Part shown: piece by piece, positions 37,715 to 47,629 of the stretch | Layout: each line of letters begins with the position of its first letter | How positions within the stretch are numbered: position 1 is the stretch's first letter | Source: Williamsia faeni | GTDB lineage: Bacteria; Actinomycetota; Actinomycetes; Mycobacteriales; Mycobacteriaceae | Reading direction: 5' to 3' | Assembly (NCBI GenBank): GCA_003202005.1 | Contig: QJJF01000003.1 | Coordinates: 62,001-126,000 of the forward strand | DNA length: 64,000 bases | Notes under the pieces: model-generated | Told to the model about the DNA's origin: nothing | The model's database searches: none | The model's input: the letters and a program-made list of their open reading frames with translations, nothing else | Position numbers and translations under genes: made by a program

Positions 37715-39949
37715 GTGAACGCTCCCTCCGACGTGCTTTTGGGTGCGCTCCTGGAGCGCAGATACCGCATCGACGCGCTCATCGCCCGCGGCGGAATGTC
37801 CAGCGTCTATCTCGGGATGGACCTACGTCTCGACCGGCCGGTTGCGGTCAAGGTGATGGACCCGCGGTTCTCGGCCGACCCACAGTTCCTGGCCCGTCTC
37901 GAATTCGAGGCCCGCTCGGTGGCCCGGCTCAAGGATCCGGCCCTGGTTCCGGTGTACGACCAGGGAGCCGACGGCGACTACGCGTTCCTGGTGATGGAAC
38001 TCGTCGAGGGTGGCACGCTCCGCGAGCTGCTGCGAGAACGCGGACCGATGCCACCGCACGCCGTCAACGCGGTGACAGCACCCGTTCTCAGCGCGCTGGG
38101 CGCGGCCCACCGGGCCGGGCTGGTCCACCGCGACGTCAAACCGGAGAACGTCCTGATCTCCGATGCGGGCGAGGTCAAGGTTGTCGACTTCGGACTCGTC
38201 CGGGCGATCGCCGCAGCGGGCATCACGTCCAGCAGCGTCATCCTCGGAACCGCGGCCTACCTCTCCCCCGAACAGGTCGAGACAGCGTCGGCCGACGCTC
38301 GTTCCGACGTCTATTCGACCGGGATCCTCGTCTTCGAAATGCTGACCGGTCGAACGCCGTTCACCGGCGATACCGCCCTGGGCCTGGCATACCAGCGACT
38401 CAACAACGACGTGCCGGCACCGAGTTCACTCATCGCGGGCGTGCCACCCGAGTTCGACGACTTCGTGCTGACCGCGACCGCCCGGGACCCGCAGAACCGC
38501 TACCGCGACGGCGATCACATGCGTGAGGTCCTCGACGAGATCGCCGCCGATCTCGAACTGCCGTCCTTCACAGTGCCGGCCCCGAATCGTTCGGCCGAAC
38601 GCGACACGATGGTCGCCTTCCGGGACCGGAAGATGCCACCGGCCGCAGATCCGGACATGACCGACCCGATCCGGGCGGCCGCCCCGGCAGCGCCCCCGGC
38701 CGGCCGCAATCCCACCCGCGTCCAGACGTTGCCACCTGACACCCGTGGCTCCACCCACGCGCCCCCGAGCGGCCACCCGGACGATCGTGGACATCCACCG
38801 GGTCCGCCCGGCCCGCAACAGACGTCGCAGGTGCTCGCGCCACACATAGCCGAATACGAGGAACGCCGGCGTAAATCCCGCCGCACCGCGATCATCTGGG
38901 TGCTCGTCGTGGTGCTGATCGCCGCATTGGTCGGGGTCGGTGGGTGGTGGCTGGGTTCGGGCCGGTTCACCACGGTCCCCGACATCAGCGGTATGGACCG
39001 GGTGGCCGCGACATCTGCGATCGAAGACGCCGGACTCGATGTCGTGGCCGACCCGACGTTCCATAACGAGATTCCGGTCGACGAGGTGATGTCGGTCGAA
39101 CCCGCCGTCGGCACCCGCGTCAGCCGGTTTTCCGATGTGAGACTTGCCTATTCGGTCGGTCAGCCGAAGGTTCCGGAGATCAACACCGGGACCACGCTGC
39201 CCGCGGCCGAGAAAGTTCTGAAGGAATACACCCTGGTACCCGAGGTGACCCGGCAGCAGTACAGCGCCACGGCGCCGAAGGGCACCGTGGTGTCGCTGAC
39301 CCCCAACTCGGGAACGACCGTCCCGGTGGGAAGTTCAGTGCAGATCACCACCAGCCGTGGACCCGAACCTGTTTCGGTACCGGATGTGGCCGGACGGGAT
39401 CAGGCCGAGGCCATCGCACTCATCAAGGGGGCCAAGCTCAAACCCGGTTCGGTGACCACCCGGTTCAGCCCGGACGTCGACGGCGGCGACGTGATCGGTA
39501 CCGAGCCGGCGGCCGGCCAACTCGCAGATCCCGGCAGCACGGTGACCCTGGTGGTCTCCGACGCCATCACCGTGCCGGACCTGTCCGGGCAAACTCCTGC
39601 CGATGCCCGTCGCACCCTGCAGAATGCCGGTCTGATCGCCGAAGACGGCGGAACGTCCACCGACGGAAAAGCCGCGGCCGGCGCCATCACCACGGCCAGC
39701 CCGGCATTCGGCGCCCGCGTCGATCCCCGCAATCCGGTGGTCAAGATCTTTGTGTCCGACGCGGTGTCGGTACCCGATGTCACCGGGGACACCGTCGGGA
39801 CCGCCAAGAAGAAGCTCTCCGAGGCCGGGCTCGAAGTGAACAGCCACGGTCTGACCGGTTCGAACATCTCGATCGTGGTGAGCCAGAGCCCCGACGGCGG
39901 ATCCCGCGTCAAAACAGGTTCCACCGTCGACATCACGTCGATTCCCTAA
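37715..39949 (+). CDS. pknL: Ser/Thr protein kinase PknL with five PASTA domains
   Basis: A 744-residue transmembrane sensor kinase. The kinase domain has the Gly loop ARGGMSSVYLG, ATP Lys46 in VAVKVMD, HRD (138-140) in VHRDVKPENV, DFG (158-160) and an activation loop with Ser/Thr residues before GTAAYLSPEQ. A Pro-rich juxtamembrane segment and one helix (about 392-413) follow. Outside are five PASTA repeats, opening TTVPDISG, KVPEINTG, VSVPDVAG, ITVPDLSG and VSVPDVTG, which bind muropeptides or lipid II in related kinases. M. tuberculosis PknL lacks PASTA. The GTG at 37715 with AGGAAGG is preferred; an ATG at 37655 is the alternative. Confidence 0.93.
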   Translation: MNAPSDVLLGALLERRYRIDALIARGGMSSVYLGMDLRLDRPVAVKVMDPRFSADPQFLARLEFEARSVARLKDPALVPVYDQGADGDYAFLVMELVEGGTLRELLRERGPMPPHAVNAVTAPVLSALGAAHRAGLVHRDVKPENVLISDAGEVKVVDFGLVRAIAAAGITSSSVILGTAAYLSPEQVETASADARSDVYSTGILVFEMLTGRTPFTGDTALGLAYQRLNNDVPAPSSLIAGVPPEFDDFVLTATARDPQNRYRDGDHMREVLDEIAADLELPSFTVPAPNRSAERDTMVAFRDRKMPPAADPDMTDPIRAAAPAAPPAGRNPTRVQTLPPDTRGSTHAPPSGHPDDRGHPPGPPGPQQTSQVLAPHIAEYEERRRKSRRTAIIWVLVVVLIAALVGVGGWWLGSGRFTTVPDISGMDRVAATSAIEDAGLDVVADPTFHNEIPVDEVMSVEPAVGTRVSRFSDVRLAYSVGQPKVPEINTGTTLPAAEKVLKEYTLVPEVTRQQYSATAPKGTVVSLTPNSGTTVPVGSSVQITTSRGPEPVSVPDVAGRDQAEAIALIKGAKLKPGSVTTRFSPDVDGGDVIGTEPAAGQLADPGSTVTLVVSDAITVPDLSGQTPADARRTLQNAGLIAEDGGTSTDGKAAAGAITTASPAFGARVDPRNPVVKIFVSDAVSVPDVTGDTVGTAKKKLSEAGLEVNSHGLTGSNISIVVSQSPDGGSRVKTGSTVDITSIP

Positions 39950-39971
39950 CGGACGTCGATCTCGGGGCCAC

Positions 39972-41404
<1,433 letters not shown>

Positions 41405-41434
41405 GTGCCCAGGCCCGCGGAGACAAAGACGCGG

Positions 41435-41929
41435 TCACGCCTGCCGAGAACCGAGCGACGCCTCGATGGTCAGCCATTTGTTCAAATTGTGCCGGGCGTC
41501 GGCGAGCGCATCGTGCGCATCTTTGGGGGCGTCGGGCAGTTCCGGGCGACCGTTGAGCTCCCAGTGCTGCCTGAGCTCCCGGGTGTAGCGCGGCATCACC
41601 CGCGGCAGCGCGGTCATCGGACCCCAGAGCTGACAGAGCACCACATGGTCGTAGGCGCCGACCCAGGCCCACAGCTCGATCGTGCCTTCACCCTCGTTCA
41701 GGAACTCGAGGAGTTCGGTCCGGATCCGGCTCCGGCTCCGCCAGGCCTTCGACGCCGGCGACGGCAGCTTGGGGAGCACGTTCGCCCGGACCCACGGTCC
41801 GGCCTTGTCCGGGTTGAACTCGGTCGACACCGCATAGAACTCGCGGCCGTCCTCGGCAACCATGCCGATCGACACCAGGTCGATGGTGTGGCCGTCCTCG
41901 ATGAACTCGCAGTCGTAGAAGTAACGCAC
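41435..41929 (-). CDS. RNase AS-type 3'-5' exoribonuclease (Rv2179c-like)
   Basis: A 164-residue DEDDh-fold nuclease. The first acidic pair is in YFYDCEFIEDG (Asp6 and Glu8), a middle Asp is in WAWVGAYDHV, and the last His-Asp pair is in DAHDALADARHN. Rv2179c was shown to be a 3' exoribonuclease prone to adenylate tails. The start is GTG, eight bases after the acyltransferase stop, so the two probably form one transcript. Confidence 0.9.
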   Translation of the reverse strand: MRYFYDCEFIEDGHTIDLVSIGMVAEDGREFYAVSTEFNPDKAGPWVRANVLPKLPSPASKAWRSRSRIRTELLEFLNEGEGTIELWAWVGAYDHVVLCQLWGPMTALPRVMPRYTRELRQHWELNGRPELPDAPKDAHDALADARHNLNKWLTIEASLGSRQA

Positions 41930-41937
41930 CGCCGGGC

Positions 41938-42645
41938 TCAGGCGGCCGGTGAGGTGGAGGCGGGCGGTGCGACCGGCTTCTCCTTGAGGGATGCGGCGTA
42001 CACATCGACGTACTGCTGGCCCCCCAGGCGCATGAGTTCGTACATGATCTCGTCGGTGACAGCCCGCTCGATGAAACGGTTGCCCTCCATGCCCTCGTAC
42101 CGGCTGAAGTCGAGAGGCTTGCCGATCTTCACCGTGATCCTCCCCAGGCGCGGAATGGTGGTCCCGGGCGGATTCAGCTCACTGGTGCCGACCATCGCAA
42201 CCGGGATCACCGGTACGCCACACTCCATCGCGATCCGCGCCAGCCCTGTCTTGCCCTTGAAGAGGCGGCCATCGGGCGACCGGGTGCCCTCCGGGTACAT
42301 CGCCATCAGGTCACCGCTGTCGAGCTTGCGCTTGGCCGCGGACAAAGCACCGGCCGCCGCATTGGCCCCGGTGCGGTCGATCGGGATCTGGCTCGACGCG
42401 CTGAAGAACCAGCGCTGGAAGGCGCCCTTGGCTCCGGTTCCGGTGAAGTACTCGCTCTTGGCAAGGAAGTACATCCGGCGCGGAACCATCAGCGGGAGGT
42501 AGAAGCTGTCGACAACGGCGAGGTGGTTGCTGGCCAGGATGGCCGGCCCTGATGCCGGAATATTCTCCAGTCCTTCGACTTTCGGCCGCCCGATAAGCCG
42601 AAGGAACGGTCCCATCAGGATGTATTTGAAGACCCAGTACCACAT
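41938..42645 (-). CDS. 1-acyl-sn-glycerol-3-phosphate acyltransferase (PlsC family, Rv2182c-like)
   Basis: A 235-residue membrane-bound lysophosphatidate acyltransferase for phospholipid synthesis. It has an N-terminal membrane segment, the catalytic NHLAVVD (the NHxxxxD motif), FSASSQIPIDR, and the glycerol-phosphate site YPEGTRSPDG. The ATG at 42643-42645 with GGGAAG upstream yields MWYWVFKY and is preferred to a longer frame. It lies downstream of a ROK kinase gene with a 70-base gap. Confidence 0.9.
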   Translation of the reverse strand: MWYWVFKYILMGPFLRLIGRPKVEGLENIPASGPAILASNHLAVVDSFYLPLMVPRRMYFLAKSEYFTGTGAKGAFQRWFFSASSQIPIDRTGANAAAGALSAAKRKLDSGDLMAMYPEGTRSPDGRLFKGKTGLARIAMECGVPVIPVAMVGTSELNPPGTTIPRLGRITVKIGKPLDFSRYEGMEGNRFIERAVTDEIMYELMRLGGQQYVDVYAASLKEKPVAPPASTSPAA

Positions 42646-42715
42646 GTCTTCCCACTCTCTGACGAGTTGCTGAACTCCCCGCCGCTGTTGCCGAAACCGA
42701 ATACGACTGCAAACT

Positions 42716-43735
42716 TTACCCACCCGGCCGGGGCGGCGTCATCGCCAAGGTCTCGGTGCGCGCGACCTGCGCGGCACCGATCATCCCGCCGGCCTCCCCG
42801 AGCTGCGTCCCGCGGATCCGCGCCATCCGGCGATGCCCGGCACCGGTGAGCAGCGCAGAATAATGCTCCCGCGCCTCATCGAGGTACAACCCCGACGACG
42901 ACCCCACACCACCCGCGATCACCACCAGATCCGGGTCGAAGACGTCGCCGACCATAGCCAGCCCCAACCCCAGCCAGCGCGCGAAGTCCGCGAACGCGGC
43001 CAGGGCCAGCGCGTCGCCGTCGTGGGCCGCGGCGGCGATCCGGCGGCCGGTCAGAGAACCCGGATCTTCCATGCTCTCGCGGGCCAGCTGGCTGTTCCAG
43101 TCACCGCCGTCGGCGATCATCTCGACGACGGTGTCGACCAACGCCGTACCGCTGCAATATCTTTCCCAACATCCGTATTTGCCACACGAACATGGCCGAC
43201 CGTCGGGCATCACGCGTAGATGCCCGAGTTCGGGCGCCACACCGAAGCTGCCGCGATAGATCTCACCGTCAATCAGGAACCCGGCGCCGATTCCGGTACC
43301 GATCGAGACGACCACCGTGTTGCGCCCCCGGCCCGCGCCGAAGTGATACTCGGCGACCGCCGCGGCGTTGGCGTCGTGCTCGAGGAAGACGGGCAGCCCG
43401 ACCCTGCGGCTCATGTCTTCGGCGACCCGCGCCTCACGCCATGGCAGATGTGGGGAGAAGCGAATGGTCTGGCGATCCGCGGTGAGGAATCCGGCCACCG
43501 CCAGTCCCACCGACGTCACATTCCACCGGCTGGTGAGTTCGGCCACTGCGCGATCGAGTCCGGACTCCAGGGCCGCCTCGGTGCCCGGCGTCGGAGCGCG
43601 GACCGTGTCATGGACCTGTCCCTGCTCGTCGACGACGGCCGCCCGGATACTGGTGCCGCCGATGTCGATGCCGATCGCCAGATCACCGCCGAACTCCCCG
43701 CCCATCCGGATGGGGCCGGTCGTCCCGGCGCTCAC
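42716..43735 (-). CDS. ROK-family glucokinase
   Basis: A 339-residue sugar kinase. The phosphate loop is GIDIGGTSIRAAVVDE, the catalytic Asp is in FLEHDANAAAVAEY, and the zinc site is CSCGKYGCWE after the conserved ELGHLRV. No helix-turn-helix, so it is an enzyme rather than a NagC-type repressor; glucose is the likely substrate. It starts at GTG in a GTGA overlap with the upstream hypothetical gene. Confidence 0.9.
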   Translation of the reverse strand: MSAGTTGPIRMGGEFGGDLAIGIDIGGTSIRAAVVDEQGQVHDTVRAPTPGTEAALESGLDRAVAELTSRWNVTSVGLAVAGFLTADRQTIRFSPHLPWREARVAEDMSRRVGLPVFLEHDANAAAVAEYHFGAGRGRNTVVVSIGTGIGAGFLIDGEIYRGSFGVAPELGHLRVMPDGRPCSCGKYGCWERYCSGTALVDTVVEMIADGGDWNSQLARESMEDPGSLTGRRIAAAAHDGDALALAAFADFARWLGLGLAMVGDVFDPDLVVIAGGVGSSSGLYLDEAREHYSALLTGAGHRRMARIRGTQLGEAGGMIGAAQVARTETLAMTPPRPGG

Positions 43736-44169
43736 ACGCCGCCCTGTGGCGGAAGATCCGGGGGTTCGAAGTGCACGGTGATCGGTTCGTAGGGGTGCTC
43801 ACGTCCACCACCTCCGCCGCCGGCTGACGTCGCGGTGGATCCGGGTGCTCCGCCCATCACGTGCTCGAGCGCCTGCTGGATGGCCTCGAGGATCGCGATC
43901 AGCTGACCGAGCATCTGCCAGATGAGGTCACCGGCTTCTTCGACGATGATCTCCAGCGTTGCCCGCAACTGAGCCGAGAGATCGCCCGCGGCCGGCGCAG
44001 CGGTTCCGGCACCGGTTGCACCTCGTGCCCGGGCGCCAGGCTCGTCCCCGAGCAGGCCCGCCGCAAGGAGGTCCACTTTCTCGAGGATGCCGATGAGCAG
44101 GACCCGCCACGCGTCCGCATCTCCCCCGGGCCGGGCTCCACCTGCCGGGCCGTCGTGATCTTGGTCCAC
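43732..44169 (-). CDS. hypothetical protein with amphipathic helices (Rv2183c position)
   Basis: A 145-residue protein of unknown function. It has an acidic, Gly-rich start and a helical stretch (LLIGILEKVDLLAAGLLGDE). A second amphipathic helical region follows (LRATLEIIVEEAGDLIWQML and LIAILEAIQQALEHVMGG), then a Gly-rich linker and a Pro-rich tail. Its GTG has GAAGGG just upstream. It is translationally coupled to the ROK kinase and follows the ArsA-like gene by 70 bases. No family was recognised. Confidence 0.7.
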   Translation of the reverse strand: MDQDHDGPAGGARPGGDADAWRVLLIGILEKVDLLAAGLLGDEPGARARGATGAGTAAPAAGDLSAQLRATLEIIVEEAGDLIWQMLGQLIAILEAIQQALEHVMGGAPGSTATSAGGGGGGREHPYEPITVHFEPPDLPPQGGV

Positions 44170-44239
44170 TCGGCCCTTCTCTCGGTCGGAACTGACTCAT
44201 CGGTCACGAACTTATGCGGTGCCCGCCATTCTTACGCAT

Positions 44240-45487
44240 CTACGACTGACTCGGCCACAGATCGGGGTCGGGCCGGAACCGCACGGTCATGAAACCATGA
44301 TCCCAGTGGGCTCCCAGAACCACGCACCGCCGCAGCACCGACGGTAACCTGACCCGTTGCCGGACACCGCTGACGGTGACCATCAAATCGTCCCCGCTGC
44401 GGCCCAGCTTGAGCCCGGCCGGATCCGGTAGCGACTGCCGCCACCTCATCCGATAGACGGAGTCGACACCACTGCCGGATTCCCGGGTCACCTCGGCCGA
44501 GCCCGGACCGACCGCGCTCATCGGCCTCGACTCCAGCCGCGCACCCAACTCGCGCATTCGGAGTACCGAATCGATGGGATCGGAAAGCCAAGGCAGGCAG
44601 ATCAATTCGGCCTGACCACCGATCTCCCGCAGCTGTTCGACGCACACCTTCTGTTCGGCCGACTTGCGGGCGTACCAGTGCGACGTCACATCCACATCCG
44701 CACTTGCATCCGGCAGCATCCGGTTGGCCAGGACAGAGGTCAACGGCAAGCCCATCACTTGCAGCACAGCCTGATACCGGCGCGCTGCCAGCACGCCGTG
44801 GTCGTCGGCCCCGACCACCAGATGTGCGCTCACACCCGACGAATCGAAGAGCAGGTCGTCGATGTCGGAGCAATCCCGGATCAGGGCATCGAGCACCGCG
44901 ACCACACGTGCGATCCGGGTGTTGTCGGTGGCGGCACCGAGCCGGCGATGGCGCGGCCAGAGTCGTTCGATGGTGCCCGCCACCATCTGCGGGATCCGGA
45001 ACAGCTCGAACGGATCGGTCGCGCCGGAGGTGTCGACGACCACTTGCGACCACTTGCCCGACGCCGCCTCGTCACGGATACGCCGTAGTGCCAGAAGCGA
45101 TTCCACCCCGGGCATGCCCAGGATCTCTTCGGGATCCAGACCCGCGAGCACTTCGTCGGACCCCGGAACCACCGTCCCGGTCAACGCACCGGTGGCCAGT
45201 GCGCCCCGAACCGTGCCCCAGGTGTCGGCCAGCATCGCCAGGGTGTCGAGCTCCAGGAGATCAACCTGCTGGGACGCCGGAATCGGTTGGCCCGGAGTCG
45301 AAAACACCCCGAATATCCCCGACATGACATGGAACCTGTCCAGGGACACCACCAATGTCTTACCGCGGCGCGAGCCGGCCAGGCGACCAGCGGATCTCCG
45401 CACACCTACCGCACCGGCGGCGGCAACCGTCGACGTTCCGGCACCACCCGGTCCCAGGACTAGATGGATGGGCGCTAGATCGATCAG
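44240..45487 (-). CDS. ArsA/Get3-like ATPase (Rv2184c-like) with a non-canonical CTG start
   Basis: About 415 residues. The frame from the usual GTG (45403) lacks the nucleotide loop. Extending in frame to a CTG at 45485-45487 restores it as LVLGPGGAGTSTVAAAGAVG, with AGAGGG seven bases before the CTG. That CTG forms a CTGA overlap with the preceding stop. No ATG, GTG or TTG exists between. The loop lacks the Lys of a normal deviant Walker A (GKGGVGKTT), a change I recall from other actinobacterial members. Later features are KTLVVSLD, VVVDTSGATDPFELFRIPQ and VLANRML. The function is unknown. Confidence 0.75.
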   Translation of the reverse strand: MIDLAPIHLVLGPGGAGTSTVAAAGAVGVRRSAGRLAGSRRGKTLVVSLDRFHVMSGIFGVFSTPGQPIPASQQVDLLELDTLAMLADTWGTVRGALATGALTGTVVPGSDEVLAGLDPEEILGMPGVESLLALRRIRDEAASGKWSQVVVDTSGATDPFELFRIPQMVAGTIERLWPRHRRLGAATDNTRIARVVAVLDALIRDCSDIDDLLFDSSGVSAHLVVGADDHGVLAARRYQAVLQVMGLPLTSVLANRMLPDASADVDVTSHWYARKSAEQKVCVEQLREIGGQAELICLPWLSDPIDSVLRMRELGARLESRPMSAVGPGSAEVTRESGSGVDSVYRMRWRQSLPDPAGLKLGRSGDDLMVTVSGVRQRVRLPSVLRRCVVLGAHWDHGFMTVRFRPDPDLWPSQS

Positions 45488-45921
45488 TCTTCGACCCTCT
45501 TCTTGAGTTCCTTGAGCGCAGCGTCGGTGATGGCCTTCTCGGCACGACGTTTGAGTTGTCCGATCATCGGGATCGCCAGATCCACGGTCAGCTCGTAGGT
45601 CACCTTCGTCGATCCGGGTGCTTGCTGCACAAGCGAATACCGCCCATGCTGTGCGGTCTGCAGATCGCTGCTGATCAGATCCCAGGTGACCGAGTGCCCA
45701 TCGGCGGACCAGTCGTAGCTGAGCTCATAGTTGTCTTTGAGGACACCGGCGTCAAGGACGAACCGCACGTGCTGGGCCCGGCCGGTGGGACCGGACTTCA
45801 CGACCTCGACCTCACGGGCGGCCGAGACCCATTGCGGGTACTGCTCGAAGTCGGCGATCACCGCCATGATCACGTCGGCGTCGGCGTTGATGACAATGGA
45901 CTGCTCGGTGCGGTCGGTCAT
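45484..45921 (-). CDS. SRPBCC (START/COQ10-like) protein, Rv2185c/TB16.3-like
   Basis: A 145-residue hydrophobic-pocket protein of the polyketide-cyclase/dehydrase group. Typical elements are the N-terminal VINADADVIMAVIADFEQYP, WVSAAREVEVVKS and the long C-terminal helix IGQLKRRAEKAITDAALKEL. It probably binds a lipid or other hydrophobic ligand. The ATG overlaps the upstream SRPBCC gene (ATGA), and its stop overlaps the ArsA-like gene. Confidence 0.9.
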   Translation of the reverse strand: MTDRTEQSIVINADADVIMAVIADFEQYPQWVSAAREVEVVKSGPTGRAQHVRFVLDAGVLKDNYELSYDWSADGHSVTWDLISSDLQTAQHGRYSLVQQAPGSTKVTYELTVDLAIPMIGQLKRRAEKAITDAALKELKKRVED

Positions 45922-46424
45922 CTACCGGGCCCTCCGACTGGTCCAGCTCCGCCTTCGGCTACGTGTCCATCCCCGACTGGTCCAGCTCCGCCTTCGGCTA
46001 CGTGTCCATCCCCGACTGGTCCAGCTCCGCCTTCGGCTGCCGGCCCCCCGACGTGCCGGTCCCGCTCGAGCCGGTCCTTGACCTCAAATGCCATCGCCCG
46101 CCCGGCAACCCGCCGCCGGTGGTTGAGTGTGGCAACCGCGTCCATGCGGGCCCGTGGCTCGTCGGGAAGTTCGCCGGTCGGTTCGGCATGCAGGAAGTAA
46201 TGCATCACAAAGCCATCGAGAACCTGTTCGAGCCAGAGCTCACTGGTTCCGGTCAATGGGCCGGTCACGCTCCAGCGGACGCCCTGTTCTGCCCGATCCT
46301 CGACAACCGACAGCCGGAGATCTGGCCACCATCGACGCCAGTTTCCGCGGTCGGCTATCACCGCAGTCGCCGTTTCCGCCGGCGCTGCGATGAATGTCTG
46401 GTCGGCAACCTGAATGCTGGTCAC
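45918..46424 (-). CDS. second SRPBCC protein (Rv2186c-like) with a repeat-encoded tail
   Basis: A 168-residue protein. The SRPBCC fold is recognisable in ADQTFIAAPAETATAVIADR, WWPDLRLSVVEDR and VLDGFVMHYFLHAEPTGE. After about residue 130 the tail is made of AEGGAGPVGDGHV repeats (two full units and a partial third) encoded by 39-base tandem repeats. The tail is Gly-rich and probably disordered. The GTG start at 46422-46424 has GAAG upstream and gives the usual N-terminus. Confidence 0.82.
   Translation of the reverse strand: MTSIQVADQTFIAAPAETATAVIADRGNWRRWWPDLRLSVVEDRAEQGVRWSVTGPLTGTSELWLEQVLDGFVMHYFLHAEPTGELPDEPRARMDAVATLNHRRRVAGRAMAFEVKDRLERDRHVGGPAAEGGAGPVGDGHVAEGGAGPVGDGHVAEGGAGPVGGPGR
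45938..46038. repeat. 39-base tandem repeats inside the 3' end of the SRPBCC gene
   Basis: Two full copies (45938-45976 and 45977-46015) and a 23-base partial copy (46016-46038), beginning CTGGTCCAGCTCCGCCTTCG on the plus strand, are essentially identical. The length is a multiple of three, so the reading frame is kept and each unit adds 13 residues. Confidence 0.92.
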
Positions 46425-46500
46425 CGCAATAGCTTCACATATCGGCAGCGCGGCCCGACCACAAACCCTGCCTTGGGGTCGCCGCGCCTGGTCATCACGG

Positions 46501-47625
46501 TCACAGCAGGTGCCCGATCCGCCCGGCCATGTGCTCCCACCGCCAGCGCGAACGAACCCACTCGCGTCCGGCACGGCCCATCGATTCGCGCAGGTCGGCG
46601 TTGCCCAGGACGGTGGTCAGCGCCTCGGCAACCTCGGACACCGAACGCCCGTCCACCACGAGCCCGGTCTCCCCCTCCAAGACGGTCTCGGGTGCGCCTC
46701 CGGATTTCCCGGCGATCACGGGCACACCGGTCGCCGAGGCCTCGAGGTAGACGATGCCCAGACCCTCCACGTCCAATCCACGGCCACGCGTGCGGGCCGG
46801 CATCGCAAAGACATCCGCGATGTTGTGATAGCTCGCCAACTCGTCGGCCGCGACCGATCCGGTGAACCGGACGTGGTCGGTCATACCGGTCTGCGCCGCC
46901 AGTTCACGGAGTCGTTTCGCGTCGGGCCCACCGCCGACGATCACCAGGGTCGCCCCCTCGATCGACGCCCGGACCTCCGGCAGTGCCCGGATCAGCAAGT
47001 CCTGTCCCTTGCGCGGGACCAGCCTGGACAGGCACAGGATCGTCGGCGCGTCACCTAGCTCGAGTTTCTCCCGAAACGCCTTGCGGGCAACCGGGTCCGG
47101 CGTGAACCGGTCGACATCGACGCCGGGCGGGAGATGCTCCAGTGCCGCCTCGGCGCCGAATGCGGAGGCAAAGCGGCCCCTGGTGTACCTGCTCACGTAG
47201 GTGATCACGTCGGTGTTGCGGCCGATCATGCCCAAACTCTGGCGGGCAACGGGCAGCATCGACCAGCCCACCTCGTGTCCGTGGGTGCTCGCGATCACCC
47301 GATTGGCACCCGCCCGGCGAACCGCACCGGCCATCGTCGCCAACGGCGCGGCCGCACCGAACCACACCGTGTCCACCTGGTGGGCCCGTACCAATTCGGC
47401 GGCCCGATGGGCAACCATCGGGGTCGGCAGCATCAACGTCGTCGGATGGCGGACAACCTCATAGGGTTGCTGCGCATCGAACCGGATGTGACTGTCGCCC
47501 CGCCAGCGCGGTGCGTAGACGACGATGTCGCGGGCCGGAAGCCGGTCGACCAGATTCTGCAGGTACGACTGGATTCCCCCTTGCCGGGGTGGAAAGTCGT
47601 TGGTGACCAACAGGGTCCGGTGCAT
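46501..47625 (-). CDS. pimB: GDP-mannose:PIM1 alpha-mannosyltransferase PimB'
   Basis: GT4 enzyme adding the second mannose in phosphatidylinositol mannoside synthesis at the inner membrane face. The 374-residue protein shows TNDFPPRQGGIQSYLQNL, ASTHGHEVGW, LPPGVDVDRFTP, ILCLSRLVPRKGQDLLIRAL and EGLGIVYLEASATGVPVIAG with the GT4 acidic residues. The ATG has TACGGT six bases upstream, suggesting a leaderless message. Equivalent to Rv2188c. The fadD15 gene that precedes it in M. tuberculosis is missing here. Confidence 0.93.
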   Translation of the reverse strand: MHRTLLVTNDFPPRQGGIQSYLQNLVDRLPARDIVVYAPRWRGDSHIRFDAQQPYEVVRHPTTLMLPTPMVAHRAAELVRAHQVDTVWFGAAAPLATMAGAVRRAGANRVIASTHGHEVGWSMLPVARQSLGMIGRNTDVITYVSRYTRGRFASAFGAEAALEHLPPGVDVDRFTPDPVARKAFREKLELGDAPTILCLSRLVPRKGQDLLIRALPEVRASIEGATLVIVGGGPDAKRLRELAAQTGMTDHVRFTGSVAADELASYHNIADVFAMPARTRGRGLDVEGLGIVYLEASATGVPVIAGKSGGAPETVLEGETGLVVDGRSVSEVAEALTTVLGNADLRESMGRAGREWVRSRWRWEHMAGRIGHLL

Positions 47626-47629
47626 CAGC

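Noticed and set aside
44240-45403. Frameshifted or broken ArsA-like gene
   Set aside because: The missing loop is in frame upstream of the GTG, so a CTG start explains it without any frameshift.
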